DNA of 64,000 bases from Oscillatoriales cyanobacterium (GTDB taxonomy: Bacteria; Cyanobacteriota; Cyanobacteriia; Cyanobacteriales; Laspinemataceae): NCBI GenBank assembly GCA_011390955.1, contig JAABRM010000003.1, forward strand, positions 1-64,000, read 5' to 3'. Made by a program: the position numbers and the translations under genes. Under the pieces are notes generated by a model. That model worked only from the letters and a program-made list of their open reading frames with translations, made no database searches and was not told the origin of the DNA. Numbering within the stretch: the first letter of the stretch is position 1; every line of letters starts with the position of its first letter. Below are positions 37,676 to 47,353 of this stretch, in pieces.

Positions 37676-39754
37676 ATGGTGCCAATCAAATCATTAAGAA
37701 CTAGCAATTGGTTAGAGGATAACCAGGAATATTTGGGGCGATCGCTCGACCGGGTGCGGTTGTTGTTGCAACAAAAGCTGCAACGACAATTGAACGATGA
37801 TGCGGAAATTGTCCCAGAGGAAATTGACCGCGAGTTATTCGAGGATGAGATAAGCTGGCAATGGCAAACCTCCCCAGCCCTAGAACAACTTTGCGAAACT
37901 TTTGGTTTATCGGATTTCGATCGCGATTTATTGCTGCTATGTGCGGGGATGGAATTAGATAGAAATTGGGGCAATGTTTGCGCCGCAATTCACGGAGATC
38001 CGCAAAGTAATTATCCGACCTTTGGTTTAGGTTTAGATATTTTTCCTAATAAAAATTGGCAAGCTTTAACCGCAAACAGTCCCCTGCGTCGCTGGCGACT
38101 AATTTCTGTAGGTGCGGGGAATGCCCTGACCACGGCGCCGTTGCGAATTGAAGAGCGAGTGTTGCATTATTTGATGGGGGCTACCGCTTTCGAGGAACAG
38201 TTGCGATTTATTGTCCGGCCATTTTCTGTAAAAGCGATTCGTTTTTCGCCCTTAAAAATTGCGGATTTGCCGCCATCTCATCGCCAAATAGCTGAGGAAG
38301 TGGCGGAGATATTGGGCAACGAAACCAGGGAGGAGTTTACCCTGGTACAACTTTGCGGCAGTGATGTGGCTAGTAAGCGATCGCTGGCTGGGGTAGCTTG
38401 TGAATTGTTGGGATGGAATCTGCATATTATGGCGGCAGATGTGATACCAATTCATGCTAACGATATTGCCGAATTAATTCAGTTGTGGGAACGAGAAGCT
38501 ATTTTAAGCAATAGCGCTTTATTGCTTGATTGCGATGAGATTGATAGCAATGATTTGGCCAGAGAAAATGCGATCGCCAGGATGATTGAAAACTATCATC
38601 AACCGCTGATTGTCACCAGTCGCGATCGCCGACATCCTCGACAAAGACCTTTTGTCACCTTTGATGTCAAACAACCCACCCCCGCAGAACAGCGCCTCCT
38701 TTGGCAAAATGCCCTCGGTAGCGATACGGAATTAAACGGTCATGTGAATAAATTAGTGGCTCATTTTAATTTAAGCGTTCCAGAGATTTATGCCGCTTGC
38801 ATTAAAGCCGGGAAAGCGATCGCTGATGATGAAAATATCGATAGTGATGATATCGATAGCGATGATACCAATAGTGAAAATAGCGATAAAAACTCCTTGG
38901 GCGATCGCTTGTGGACTGCTTGCCGGATCCAGGCGCGATCGCGTATGGAAGACCTCGCCCAACGCATTGATTCCGGCAACACCTGGGATGACCTAGTGCT
39001 ACCGGAAGCCCAACGCAACACCCTGCGGGAAATAGTCAGCCATGTGCGACAACGGGGGAAAGTCTATGAAACTTGGGGATTTGGCGGCAAAAATGAGCGA
39101 GGTTTAGGGATTAGTGCCTTATTTGCCGGTTCCAGTGGCACGGGAAAAACAATGGCCGCCGATATTATTGCCCAACAATTAGAACTAGATTTATATCGCA
39201 TTGACCTAAGTTCAATTATCAGTAAATATATCGGTGAAACCGAGAAAAACTTGCGAAAAGTATTCGATGCGGCGGAAGCGGGGGGATCGATATTATTATT
39301 TGATGAAGCTGATGCTTTATTTGGCAAACGGAGCGAAGTCAAAGATTCCCACGATCGCCATGCAAATATAGAAGTTGCTTATCTGTTGCAGCGGATGGAA
39401 GCCTATCGGGGATTAGCCATTTTAACCACTAATATTAAGAGTGCTTTAGACTCAGCATTTCTGCGGCGCATTCGTTTCGTCGTGCAGTTTCCTTTCCCGG
39501 ACTTAAATCAAAGAAAAGAAATTTGGCAGCGAATTTTTCCGCCCCAAACTCCCACCGAGGGATTGGATTATGATAAGTTAGCCAAGCTGAATGTAGCGGG
39601 AGGAAATATTAGAAATGTAGCATTAAATGCGGCTTTTATGGCCGCTGATGCCGGGGAACCTGTGATGATGAAACATATTTTAGTGGCTGCCCGCAGCGAA
39701 TGTATGAAGTTAGAGCGACTTTTGACCGATACCGAGATTAGAGGGTGGGTTTGA
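37676..39754 (+). CDS. AAA+ ATPase of the contractile-injection-system-associated type
   Basis: A 692-aa protein. Residues 1-400 match the N-terminal part of the AAA+ proteins encoded in extracellular contractile injection system (eCIS) loci (Afp15/Pvc15-like), with FDRDLLLLCAGMELDRN near 82-98 and a degenerate first nucleotide-binding module. A polyacidic linker (DDENIDSDDIDSDD) follows near 382-400. The C-terminal AAA module has Walker A GSSGTGKTMAA (about 484), Walker B SILLFDEADALFGKR (about 538) and sensor/arginine finger ALDSAFLRRI. In eCIS it is thought to help particle assembly or release. No tube, sheath or baseplate gene is in the window. Confidence 0.8.
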   Translation: MVPIKSLRTSNWLEDNQEYLGRSLDRVRLLLQQKLQRQLNDDAEIVPEEIDRELFEDEISWQWQTSPALEQLCETFGLSDFDRDLLLLCAGMELDRNWGNVCAAIHGDPQSNYPTFGLGLDIFPNKNWQALTANSPLRRWRLISVGAGNALTTAPLRIEERVLHYLMGATAFEEQLRFIVRPFSVKAIRFSPLKIADLPPSHRQIAEEVAEILGNETREEFTLVQLCGSDVASKRSLAGVACELLGWNLHIMAADVIPIHANDIAELIQLWEREAILSNSALLLDCDEIDSNDLARENAIARMIENYHQPLIVTSRDRRHPRQRPFVTFDVKQPTPAEQRLLWQNALGSDTELNGHVNKLVAHFNLSVPEIYAACIKAGKAIADDENIDSDDIDSDDTNSENSDKNSLGDRLWTACRIQARSRMEDLAQRIDSGNTWDDLVLPEAQRNTLREIVSHVRQRGKVYETWGFGGKNERGLGISALFAGSSGTGKTMAADIIAQQLELDLYRIDLSSIISKYIGETEKNLRKVFDAAEAGGSILLFDEADALFGKRSEVKDSHDRHANIEVAYLLQRMEAYRGLAILTTNIKSALDSAFLRRIRFVVQFPFPDLNQRKEIWQRIFPPQTPTEGLDYDKLAKLNVAGGNIRNVALNAAFMAADAGEPVMMKHILVAARSECMKLERLLTDTEIRGWV

Positions 39755-39766
39755 CAATCCTCAGAC

Positions 39767-39835
39767 GTAGGGTGGGCAATGCCCACCCTACTTCGCTACT
39801 CAGACGTAGGGTGGGCATTGCCCACCATACTTCGC
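39767..39835. repeat. Two 39-bp tandem copies of a GTAGGGTGGGCA palindrome
   Basis: CAGACGTAGGGTGGGCA and its inverted arm, plus TTCGCTACT, occurs twice in tandem between convergent genes. It probably serves as a transcription end for the AAA+ gene. Confidence 0.75.
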
Positions 39836-39849
39836 TACTTCGCTGAAAG

Positions 39850-40722
39850 TTAACTATTTAAACTATTTGGATCGATCCCGTGAGATCGCAGCAATTCCTC
39901 AAGCTGTTGCGATCGCGTAGCTGCGGCTTCAGCGCGTTGTCGTTCCGCTTCAGCGCGAAGGCGTTCCGCTTCAGCGCGTTGTCGTTCCGCTTCAGCGCGA
40001 AGGCGTTCCGCTTCAAGTTGCTTCACGGCAAGCGCTTCCCGTTCACTGGGTGTTAAAATCCAACTTCCTTGAGCATCATACCAACGTAACCAAACTCGAT
40101 TTAGTCCTTCATAAGCTCCAGACCACAAACCCAAACCCAACTCTAATTGAGGCAGCCAAATTTTCGGTTCGGTTAATTTCAATTCCTGATAAAAACCAGC
40201 CATTAAAGCAAATGCTTTTAACTCATTGGTATAGCGATCGAACACTATATAATAAGGAACTTTCAAAATTTGTTCATAAACTTCCCATTTCGTGGGCGGT
40301 TCGCTAACCAACCGAGTCCGTTTACCCAAGTCTTCGGTTTCTGTCCCCGGTGACAATAATTCCACCACCACTGTGGGCGCAACCATTTCTTGCCACATCA
40401 CATAACTTAAGCGTAAATCCCGATTGTCATAAAGTCGAGAAACTCCTACTACTCCAAACCAGTCCGGTCGTTTATACCAAGAATGGTGACGTACATCGTA
40501 GTAAAGGTTCATGTCTCCAGCACTAAATATTTGCTCTGGCGGATAGTTCCCAGGGCAAAAAGTTAGACTGAGTAAAGGTGGTTGACGGTAGTGGAATTCG
40601 TCAGGCAATCCAGGTTCCTCCGGGTTTTCGCTAGGTAGATCGTACATGGTGGGCAAAGCTTCTCTGGCAGAACGCGGCGGATCGCTTTGCTCAACTGGAT
40701 ATTTTATTTGTTTGATTTGCAT
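39850..40722 (-). CDS. Uma2-family (DUF820) protein with heptad-repeat tail
   Basis: A 290-aa member of Uma2/DUF820, a restriction-endonuclease-fold family greatly expanded in cyanobacteria. The nuclease core is at about 60-200; PTVVVELLSPGTETEDLGKR is the conserved segment, with the catalytic-type VVELLSP strand and a later YYIVFDRYTNELKAF. After 225 comes a charged coiled coil built of AEAERQR/AEAERLR units encoded by tandem DNA repeats (39905-40020). The true activity of the family is not established. It is convergent with the AAA+ gene and divergent from the DUF4157 gene. Confidence 0.85.
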   Translation of the reverse strand: MQIKQIKYPVEQSDPPRSAREALPTMYDLPSENPEEPGLPDEFHYRQPPLLSLTFCPGNYPPEQIFSAGDMNLYYDVRHHSWYKRPDWFGVVGVSRLYDNRDLRLSYVMWQEMVAPTVVVELLSPGTETEDLGKRTRLVSEPPTKWEVYEQILKVPYYIVFDRYTNELKAFALMAGFYQELKLTEPKIWLPQLELGLGLWSGAYEGLNRVWLRWYDAQGSWILTPSEREALAVKQLEAERLRAEAERQRAEAERLRAEAERQRAEAAATRSQQLEELLRSHGIDPNSLNS

Positions 40723-40969
40723 CTCTTTACTGATTCAACGGGGTACGATTCTATGATAGTTCGGCCTGTTCTTTGGCATCTAGCCAATTATCCCCGACCC
40801 TAGAATCCGCGATCGGCCAAAAAAAATATTTCCATCAGCGGAGGGCGATCGCTCTCGAAATCTCTCACAAATTCTGGAGCAAAATATAGACTTTTGGCTA
40901 AGAAAGCGATCGCTATTTTGTGGTAAAATAAAAAATTATTTAACTTCAACAATTCGGCGAGGTTAGGCT

Positions 40970-43900
40970 ATGGCAACCGGAAAGCAGATTCAGAAAAAAG
41001 GATCGTCCCATTTCACCCCAACTCCCGCAACGGGAATGTTTAAGCCGCGTCCCTTTGCGGAACCCGTGCAACCGGAAGCCGCTACACCAGAAGTACAGAC
41101 TAAAGTCGAATTGGGAAATATAGGAGGCGATCGCCTTGCGGGGATGCAAGTTTCTGCCCCGGCACCCATTCAGGCAAAACTGACCATTGGGGCGCCGGGG
41201 GATAAATATGAACAAGAAGCGGACACCATTGCCGAAACGGTAATGAAAATGCCTGCGATATCTGCTCCGGCGCCCGTGGAAAATCCCACACCTCAGTCTT
41301 CCGTAGCCCAAGCTAAACCCATTTCTGCGGCTATCTTTGCTCAAGCTAAACCCATTTCTGCGGCTATTACTCCAGTAGAACCTGTTATTCAAATGCAGCC
41401 ACAACCCTCTGAGTCACTATCAGAAGAAGCTGGGGAAAATAAAAAAGGCTTTATTCAACGTCGGATTAAAGTCCAGGCAGCCGCAGATGGTAGCCTTCAT
41501 GCTCCAAATTCTCTGGAAACTCAAATCAGTCAAAGCAAAAACTCTGGCAGTCCTTTAGCCCCGCAAATTCGTGCCTACATGGAACCGCGTTTTGGGGCAG
41601 ATTTTAGCAGTGTGCGCGTACATACGGATAGCCAAGCGGTACAAATGAACCGAGATTTGAGCGCACAGGCATTTACCCACGGCAATCATATTTATTATGG
41701 CTCTGGAAAATCTCCCGGAAATGATCATTTGACGGCTCACGAACTGACTCATACTATTCAGCAGGGGACAAGTTCTATTCAAACTAAAAAAGAGTCTATA
41801 GGATTATCTAGTCTTGTCAATTCCACAATGCTGCAAATGAAAAGTGTGATTGTTAATGATAAGGCTCATACCAGAAAACTTAGCCTAGCGTTAACTGGAA
41901 CTCCTGCTGAAAAAATGAAAGCTGTTGAAAAAGGCTCTCAAGGGCAGCAATATAATAAAGGAGATATTATTGAAATTAGCGATACGGAAACTGAACATAT
42001 CAAAGATGAAAGTCATGTATTTGCATGGTATCGAACTCAAGGAAGTAATCCACCTGAATATATTAGAGGATCCAAGATATTTAACGTGGGTGTTCTACAA
42101 CCCAACCAAAATATAGAAGATCCAGAAGGAGATAACTTATTAGAAAGCTTTAATGAAGGAGTCATTGGTACTACCGGTGACAGTATTGAAGAGTATTCTG
42201 ATTCACTAAAAGAAAATAACAAAAATGCTAACACAACTGATTTGGATATTGCTCAAGGAAGTTTTGGGATTGCTGGTGGAATTTTTAGCATGGCCATCTC
42301 AATTAGAGATCTAGTCAAAAATCAACAAAGGGGTTTTAGTGATTGGATATCCACGATTTGGGAAAGCTTGACAGGTATCAGTAACATCACTTCAGGCATT
42401 AGTCAAATAGTCTCATCAGCCAATGATTCTAAGAAAGCTGAATCAGTCAGTGATTGGAGTGGAAGTATTGGCAGTGCAATGAGTACCCTGGCTGGTGGAA
42501 TTAAAACGATTAAAGCTGTAGCTAATTTGATTGAAATGATCGCTAGTGATGAGAAATATGATCGAGATGAATATATTAAGAAAACTTCAGAAATTATTGG
42601 TGGAGCACTAGAAACAGCAAAAGGTGTTGTAGAAACTATTAAGGATTTCTTGGATATATTTAATACGGCTACTGCTGGTCTAGGAACCGCAATTCCGGCG
42701 ATTGGGATTGCGATTAGTGCGACTCAAACCATTGTCCAAGGATATTATCTGTCTGTGTCCGCTTACCAATGGAGTAAAATGCGTAAGCAATCACAAATCA
42801 TTGCCAATGAGGTTAATCAAAAAATTAGCCAAAATACTCCAGAATCTAAAGCAGAAAAAATTCGAGAAAAACATAGAAAAGATAATGCTGAGATATCTAA
42901 TTATCAATCTCGGTTATCCGAAAAAACCGCAAAAAATTTAACCCGAGAACAATTGATTCAGTCTCATAAACAAATTAAACAAAGCTATATCGATCAAAAA
43001 AATGCCTTAGAGAGTGAAAAACAACAGTTACAACAAGAAAAACAACAGTTGGAACAAGAAAAACAAAGTAATAACCCTGCACCGACTCCGGAACGCAAAA
43101 AAACAATCAATAATCAGTTAGAGGAAATTCAAGCTAAACTGACTGGGAAATCTCGGTCGTTCGATTCAGGTATTAAAGGTAAACTTGAAAAGTTGCAAAA
43201 AAAAATTACAGATCAAAATACCGAAATTCAAAAGCTTGAAACTGCTAAAAGTATAACTGATAGGAAAATAGATGATGCAAGAAGTAAAATTAGCATAATT
43301 CAAGGAGAATCTCACAATAGTTTGATGGCTCATGGTTTAAGCCCAGTCGATATAGAAGAATTAGACCTGGCCGAAGAACTCAGGTCTGGTAATCGAAAAC
43401 GAGTGGTTAGACAAGCAATTCATATTGCTGCCAATGCGACTAAAATCGCTGGAAATATTGCTACTTTATCAGGAGCAGGAGCGATCGCCGGAATTACGCT
43501 TCAGGCCAGTGCAGCCGGAGTAGAAACAAGTTTGCCCTTCTTTAGAGCCTTAAAACAGTATGGCCGAAATATCGCAGCGAATAATAAAGCTAAAGGTGAA
43601 TCAGGTATTTCTAATTGGATTTTTGATTCTGATAAATCAACTAAAGCTAAATTAGACGCTCGGAAAAAGAATGTTGTGACTATCTTTAATATGGTCAATA
43701 GTCTGAATAAATTTTTACCTTTGCCTACTGACCCAGTACAGAAACAAGAGAAACAGCAAAAATTAACAGCACAAGCTACTAGAGTAGAAAATTATATCAG
43801 AGCTAGTGGTTGCAGTCCGAAAGCTTTATACAGAAATAATGGTAAGCCAGCAGAACAAGCTAAGATGTTACTTCAAGCACTTTATCAGCGAGAATTTTAA
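40970..43900 (+). CDS. DUF4157-domain large putative effector or toxin
   Basis: A 976-aa protein. Residues 1-165 are Pro/Ala-rich with a short direct repeat (AQAKPISAAI twice). Residues about 170-265 are a DUF4157 (eCIS core) domain, with the metalloprotease-type motif H257-E-L-T-H261 in NDHLTAHELTH and the signature FGADFSSVRVHTD. DUF4157 marks cargo delivered by contractile injection systems and polymorphic toxins. From 300 on the sequence is unrecognised: Gly/Ala-rich hydrophobic helices (about 420-440, 560-590, 815-845) and a coiled coil (670-720), suggesting a membrane-active module. The 3' two-thirds is visibly more AT-rich than the 5' part. A partner gene follows after 2 bases. Confidence 0.8.
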   Translation: MATGKQIQKKGSSHFTPTPATGMFKPRPFAEPVQPEAATPEVQTKVELGNIGGDRLAGMQVSAPAPIQAKLTIGAPGDKYEQEADTIAETVMKMPAISAPAPVENPTPQSSVAQAKPISAAIFAQAKPISAAITPVEPVIQMQPQPSESLSEEAGENKKGFIQRRIKVQAAADGSLHAPNSLETQISQSKNSGSPLAPQIRAYMEPRFGADFSSVRVHTDSQAVQMNRDLSAQAFTHGNHIYYGSGKSPGNDHLTAHELTHTIQQGTSSIQTKKESIGLSSLVNSTMLQMKSVIVNDKAHTRKLSLALTGTPAEKMKAVEKGSQGQQYNKGDIIEISDTETEHIKDESHVFAWYRTQGSNPPEYIRGSKIFNVGVLQPNQNIEDPEGDNLLESFNEGVIGTTGDSIEEYSDSLKENNKNANTTDLDIAQGSFGIAGGIFSMAISIRDLVKNQQRGFSDWISTIWESLTGISNITSGISQIVSSANDSKKAESVSDWSGSIGSAMSTLAGGIKTIKAVANLIEMIASDEKYDRDEYIKKTSEIIGGALETAKGVVETIKDFLDIFNTATAGLGTAIPAIGIAISATQTIVQGYYLSVSAYQWSKMRKQSQIIANEVNQKISQNTPESKAEKIREKHRKDNAEISNYQSRLSEKTAKNLTREQLIQSHKQIKQSYIDQKNALESEKQQLQQEKQQLEQEKQSNNPAPTPERKKTINNQLEEIQAKLTGKSRSFDSGIKGKLEKLQKKITDQNTEIQKLETAKSITDRKIDDARSKISIIQGESHNSLMAHGLSPVDIEELDLAEELRSGNRKRVVRQAIHIAANATKIAGNIATLSGAGAIAGITLQASAAGVETSLPFFRALKQYGRNIAANNKAKGESGISNWIFDSDKSTKAKLDARKKNVVTIFNMVNSLNKFLPLPTDPVQKQEKQQKLTAQATRVENYIRASGCSPKALYRNNGKPAEQAKMLLQALYQREF

Positions 43901-43902
43901 CG

Positions 43903-44448
43903 ATGACTTTAAACAATGCTCAGACTCAAATGTATGCTAGACATCTAGTAGAACTAGGATTTATTGAAAATGTTGTGAATCAAATGGGCTATTCCTCAAC
44001 CGAACTCATTGAAGCTTCAAAAGATTTACCCTATCATACATTGTTGGTTAATTTAGAGCCAGATTCCCAGGGTAGACAACGCCAGATGACTCTAACTTTT
44101 TATCCAATTGATATAGAGGAGTTTGGAAATACTTTACTTTTGCAATATTTTACTGAGTTGCCTTTTGCTGTGAAGACAGGAGTCATGGATGAAATTAATA
44201 AATTTTTCATCTATCTCAACAATAAGACGGTGGTTGGACACTTTGGCATTACTCAGGGTCAAAATAAGTTGAATCATCGCTATGTTCAGACTTTACCTAG
44301 TGAAGATGTCATTAGTGAAGGAGTAGTGGCCGATACGCTGATGCTTTTTAACTATACATCGATGCTGTTTGGCAGTCTGGTAGAAGCGGTTGCAAGTGGA
44401 GAAATGTCTGCATCTGAAGCTCAAGTTCAAGCAGATCAAATCGGTTGA
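43903..44448 (+). CDS. Partner of the DUF4157 protein, YbjN/CesT-like
   Basis: A 181-aa protein starting 2 bases after the DUF4157 stop, so almost surely co-translated with it. The strand-helix pattern (YHTLLVNLEPDSQGRQRQMT, a GNTLLLQYFTELPF strand, then an NKFFIYLNNKTVVGHFG segment) is that of YbjN/CesT-like secretion-chaperone folds; this is a pattern-level inference. The likely roles are a loading chaperone for the effector or its immunity protein. No signal peptide and no catalytic motif. The C-terminal helix is EAVASGEMSASEAQ-rich. Confidence 0.6.
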   Translation: MTLNNAQTQMYARHLVELGFIENVVNQMGYSSTELIEASKDLPYHTLLVNLEPDSQGRQRQMTLTFYPIDIEEFGNTLLLQYFTELPFAVKTGVMDEINKFFIYLNNKTVVGHFGITQGQNKLNHRYVQTLPSEDVISEGVVADTLMLFNYTSMLFGSLVEAVASGEMSASEAQVQADQIG

Positions 44449-44458
44449 TATTTATCAA

Positions 44459-44656
44459 GGCGATCGCTTGTCCCCAAGAAAAGAAACCGGGTTTCTGTTG
44501 TGAATGCCAAAGTTAACTGTTGAATGCCAAAGAGAAACCCGGTTTCTGGGGTGGTGAGCGATCGCTTGTCCCCAAGAAAAGAAACCGGGTTTCTGTTGTG
44601 AATGCCAAAGTTAACTGTTGAATGCCAAAGAGAAACCCGGTTTCTGGGGTGGTGAG
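44459..44656. repeat. 98-bp exact tandem duplication of a GAAACCGGGTTTC element
   Basis: CGATCGCTTGTCCCCAAG starts at 44461 and again at 44559; each copy carries a full AGAAACCGGGTTTCT/AGAAACCCGGTTTCT element. The two copies are identical, pointing to a recent duplication. Confidence 0.9.
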
Positions 44657-44751
44657 CGATTCCCTCGCCCTATCTTGAGATCGCTCTTAGCCAACCCATT
44701 CAGCAATACCTTAAAATAAAACCAGAAACCACAAATGAATGGGAGAAAACC

Positions 44752-45051
44752 TTGGCAACCCTCACCGACATTAGCACACTCATTACCATTGACCCTAACC
44801 ATGATGGGGGTCGTGCAGTAATTACGGGAACTCGCACATCGGTTCGTCGAATTGCTGGCTTATACAATCAAGGCAACAATGCCGAAGAAATCGCGAGACG
44901 ATTAAGTCATTTAACCATCGCTCAAATTTATGCTGCCTTAACCTATTATCACGCTAACCGAGAGGAAATAGACCAAGATGTCGCCGCCGAAAAAATTGCT
45001 TATGAAGAACTAGCCCAACAACATTACCAGCAAGCGAACAAAAATGACTAA
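44752..45051 (+). CDS. DUF433-family antitoxin (second locus)
   Basis: A 99-aa DUF433 antitoxin. The domain hallmark GGRAVITGTRTSVRRIAGLY is followed by IARRLSHLTIAQIYAALTYY and an acidic, Gln-rich tail. The start is a TTG at 44752: GGGAG lies 8 bases before it and no in-frame ATG fits the conserved N-terminus. It overlaps the next gene by 8 bases. It is a diverged relative of the protein encoded at 22089-22421. Confidence 0.85.
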   Translation: MATLTDISTLITIDPNHDGGRAVITGTRTSVRRIAGLYNQGNNAEEIARRLSHLTIAQIYAALTYYHANREEIDQDVAAEKIAYEELAQQHYQQANKND

Positions 45052-45409
45052 AATTCGCCTTTATTTAGATGAGGATACAATGGATAGCGATCTTTTAGGG
45101 GCTTTACGTCTTCGGAACGTCGATGTATTCTCAGCCGGAGAAGCGCAAATGTTGTCTCGTAGCGATGAAGAACAATTACAATGGGCTTTAAACAATCAGC
45201 GGATTATTTATAGTTTCAATGTCCGCGATTTTTACAGAATTCATAAAAAGTATGTAGAAAACCAACAACGCCATGCTGGAATTATTTTAGGAGTTCTAAG
45301 CTACTCAATTGGAGAGCAAATGCGGCGGCTTTTAAGAATTATTGCGAATAAATCAGCAGAAGAGATGGAAAATCAAGTCGAATTTTTGAGTGCTTGGGGA
45401 GAACAATAG
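45044..45409 (+). CDS. DUF5615 PIN-like toxin (second locus)
   Basis: A 121-aa PIN-like toxin. The acidic cluster is in LYLDEDTMDSDLLGALR, with a further site at RSDEEQLQWALN and a final one at FNVRDFYRIH. It is less like the first toxin than the two antitoxins are like each other. It overlaps the DUF433 gene and is probably functional. The pair sits right after the effector locus. Confidence 0.8.
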   Translation: MTKIRLYLDEDTMDSDLLGALRLRNVDVFSAGEAQMLSRSDEEQLQWALNNQRIIYSFNVRDFYRIHKKYVENQQRHAGIILGVLSYSIGEQMRRLLRIIANKSAEEMENQVEFLSAWGEQ

Positions 45410-45756
45410 CAATTAGTTATTTTGTCGCTTGGATAGCGACATCGCTTTTCTGGTTCTATTGGCTGAGTTATTTTAATCAGAGGGGCGATCGCGCTTCTTT
45501 CCCCTCAAAAAAAGAAACCGGGTTTCTGTCGTGAATGCCAACGTTAACTGTTTTTTGCCAACAAGAAACCCGGTTTCTGGGGTGGTGAGCGATCGCGCTT
45601 TCTTGCCTCGAAAAAAAGAAACCGGGTTTCTGGGGTGGAAATGTAGGGGCGTCCTTGCGAAGCCCATGCCGTCAGGCTATATGGCCATTCGCCCCTACGG
45701 TTGAATGCCAACAAGAAACCCGGTTTCTGAATCAATAAACCCGGTTTCTGACTTGC
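45410..45756. repeat. Spacer filled with GAAACCGGGTTTC elements and a GTAGGGGCG palindrome
   Basis: It contains three to four partial or complete copies of the palindromic-end element (45512-45580, 45617-45745). One is interrupted by a TGTAGGGGCG.../CGCCCCTAC insertion (45642-45700). No gene is present. Confidence 0.75.
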
Positions 45757-47139
45757 CTACCTTTGCCACAACAATTCATTACGACTCGGAGCCCCAATTT
45801 CAATTAATTCTCGGTTGCTGGGAGAATGGCGGCTAATTTGTGGGAAAGGTTCCGGGGATATTCCCCATTGTTTTAAGAATTGGTGCAATAACTGGTCTTG
45901 TCGATCGCGAAAACCCCAAATATCATCGCCCCCACCGTTAAGGATCGCAAACCAGACTAAACCGCGATCGCGAGTGGGCAAAACTCCACCTAATGCACTC
46001 ACATTCCAGAGGGTGCCGGTTTTCACCACAGAACCAGCGGGAATATTGCGGTCTTCCAGAGTGCCGCCATCAGTTCCGGCAATGGGAAATAAGTCCGCAA
46101 GAGTCAGGGGCGCTGTGGCGTTCCCCGGTTTGGCGGCATCCCGGCGTAAATAGTTTTGAATCGCCATCAACAAGCCACAAGCCGCACGAGGAGAAATCCG
46201 ATTTTCTTGACCCAACCCAGACCCGTTAATCAGTTGAATTTGTTCTGGGGGTACTCCCGCTGCTTCAGCGGCAATTTTTCTGACTACTTGTGCTCCCCCC
46301 AAGGCGTCCGCTAATATCTCCGCCATCGTGTTGCTGCTGTAGATATTCATTAACTTTAATAGTTCTACCAGGGGCAGGGAATAATGACGAATTAAGGGAG
46401 TAGTCTCGGTTGGGGGTTCTTTAGACACCAGCACCTGACCGGCGATCGCTACTTGGGGTTTGGGTGTAGCTGGGGCGGCCAGTTTTTTTTGAGCATTCCG
46501 AGACATAAGATTATAGGTGTCGGTAATTTCTGCTGACCAGAGTTGTGCGTTCAATGCTTGTTTCAGCAGTTCCCCACTTTTTTGTCCGTCATCCTCGCCA
46601 TTCATCAAAAAATTACCTGCAATCACCAAATTGCCGGTGACACGCCGAATTCCCAAGCGATTGAGGGCATTCCCCAGAGCGATCGCCTCTTCCCACACAA
46701 ATAAAGGATCGTTACCACCGACGATCGCTAAATCCCCTTCTAACACCTCACCCACCACCTGACCCCTAGCAGCAATCAGGGTTTCAAACTGATGATCCAG
46801 TTTCCAACTGTACAAAGCGGCTAAAGAGGTCGCCACCTTAGTAATCGAAGCTGCCGACCGGGGAATATTCCCTTGATGATTAGCCAGTAACTCTCCGTGA
46901 GTGGTCTGCAACCAAATCCCTTGATTGTCTCGCCGCACCCCTTTCGCCTCCAATGCTTTGAGATATTCCTCTAAGGTGGCATTCGTGGGCGAATCCACTC
47001 CCCCCATGTTTTTTTCATCCCAGACAAAACCGGGAATCCCCGATCCGATCAATAATTCCCCAGCATCCTGCTCACGGATCTGAACTCCGCTTAACTCCAA
47101 CCATACAGATATCAAACCTGAACTCAATAACTCCAGCAT
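45757..47139 (-). CDS. dacB: D-alanyl-D-alanine carboxypeptidase/endopeptidase (PBP4, S13)
   Basis: A 460-aa peptidase of family S13 that trims peptidoglycan cross-links in the periplasm. The active Ser98-x-x-Lys101 lies in SAASITKVA; the SxN motif is in YSSNTMAEIL and the KTG motif in VVKTGTLWNVSALGG. The order and spacing are those of PBP4. A hydrophobic N-terminus is short and weak as a signal, so the real start could lie elsewhere, but no better one is evident. It is divergent from plsX. Confidence 0.9.
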   Translation of the reverse strand: MLELLSSGLISVWLELSGVQIREQDAGELLIGSGIPGFVWDEKNMGGVDSPTNATLEEYLKALEAKGVRRDNQGIWLQTTHGELLANHQGNIPRSAASITKVATSLAALYSWKLDHQFETLIAARGQVVGEVLEGDLAIVGGNDPLFVWEEAIALGNALNRLGIRRVTGNLVIAGNFLMNGEDDGQKSGELLKQALNAQLWSAEITDTYNLMSRNAQKKLAAPATPKPQVAIAGQVLVSKEPPTETTPLIRHYSLPLVELLKLMNIYSSNTMAEILADALGGAQVVRKIAAEAAGVPPEQIQLINGSGLGQENRISPRAACGLLMAIQNYLRRDAAKPGNATAPLTLADLFPIAGTDGGTLEDRNIPAGSVVKTGTLWNVSALGGVLPTRDRGLVWFAILNGGGDDIWGFRDRQDQLLHQFLKQWGISPEPFPQISRHSPSNRELIEIGAPSRNELLWQR

Positions 47140-47353
47140 TTTTCTAATAATCGATAAAATTTTTTAAGTAGGGACAGGGAATTTTCTCTACCCTACGCCG
47201 ACAACCAATTCAGGACGGATTCCCTACGGTCTATCATTTTTTTGGATGCTAGGAAACAAGTATTGTTTCTCCTGTGTGTCGATCGAGCACTATACTTATG
47301 CTTGGGTAGAAGCCTTCTGGTAGAATTTTTAAGGTTTCTATGACGAAAGATCA

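Noticed and set aside
37676-44448. Complete contractile injection system
   Set aside because: Only the AAA+ and DUF4157-type genes are present; no tube, sheath, spike or baseplate gene is in the window.
47263-47296. Sigma-70 promoter TTGTTT/TATACT before plsX
   Set aside because: The spacing of 22 bases between the hexamers is too long.
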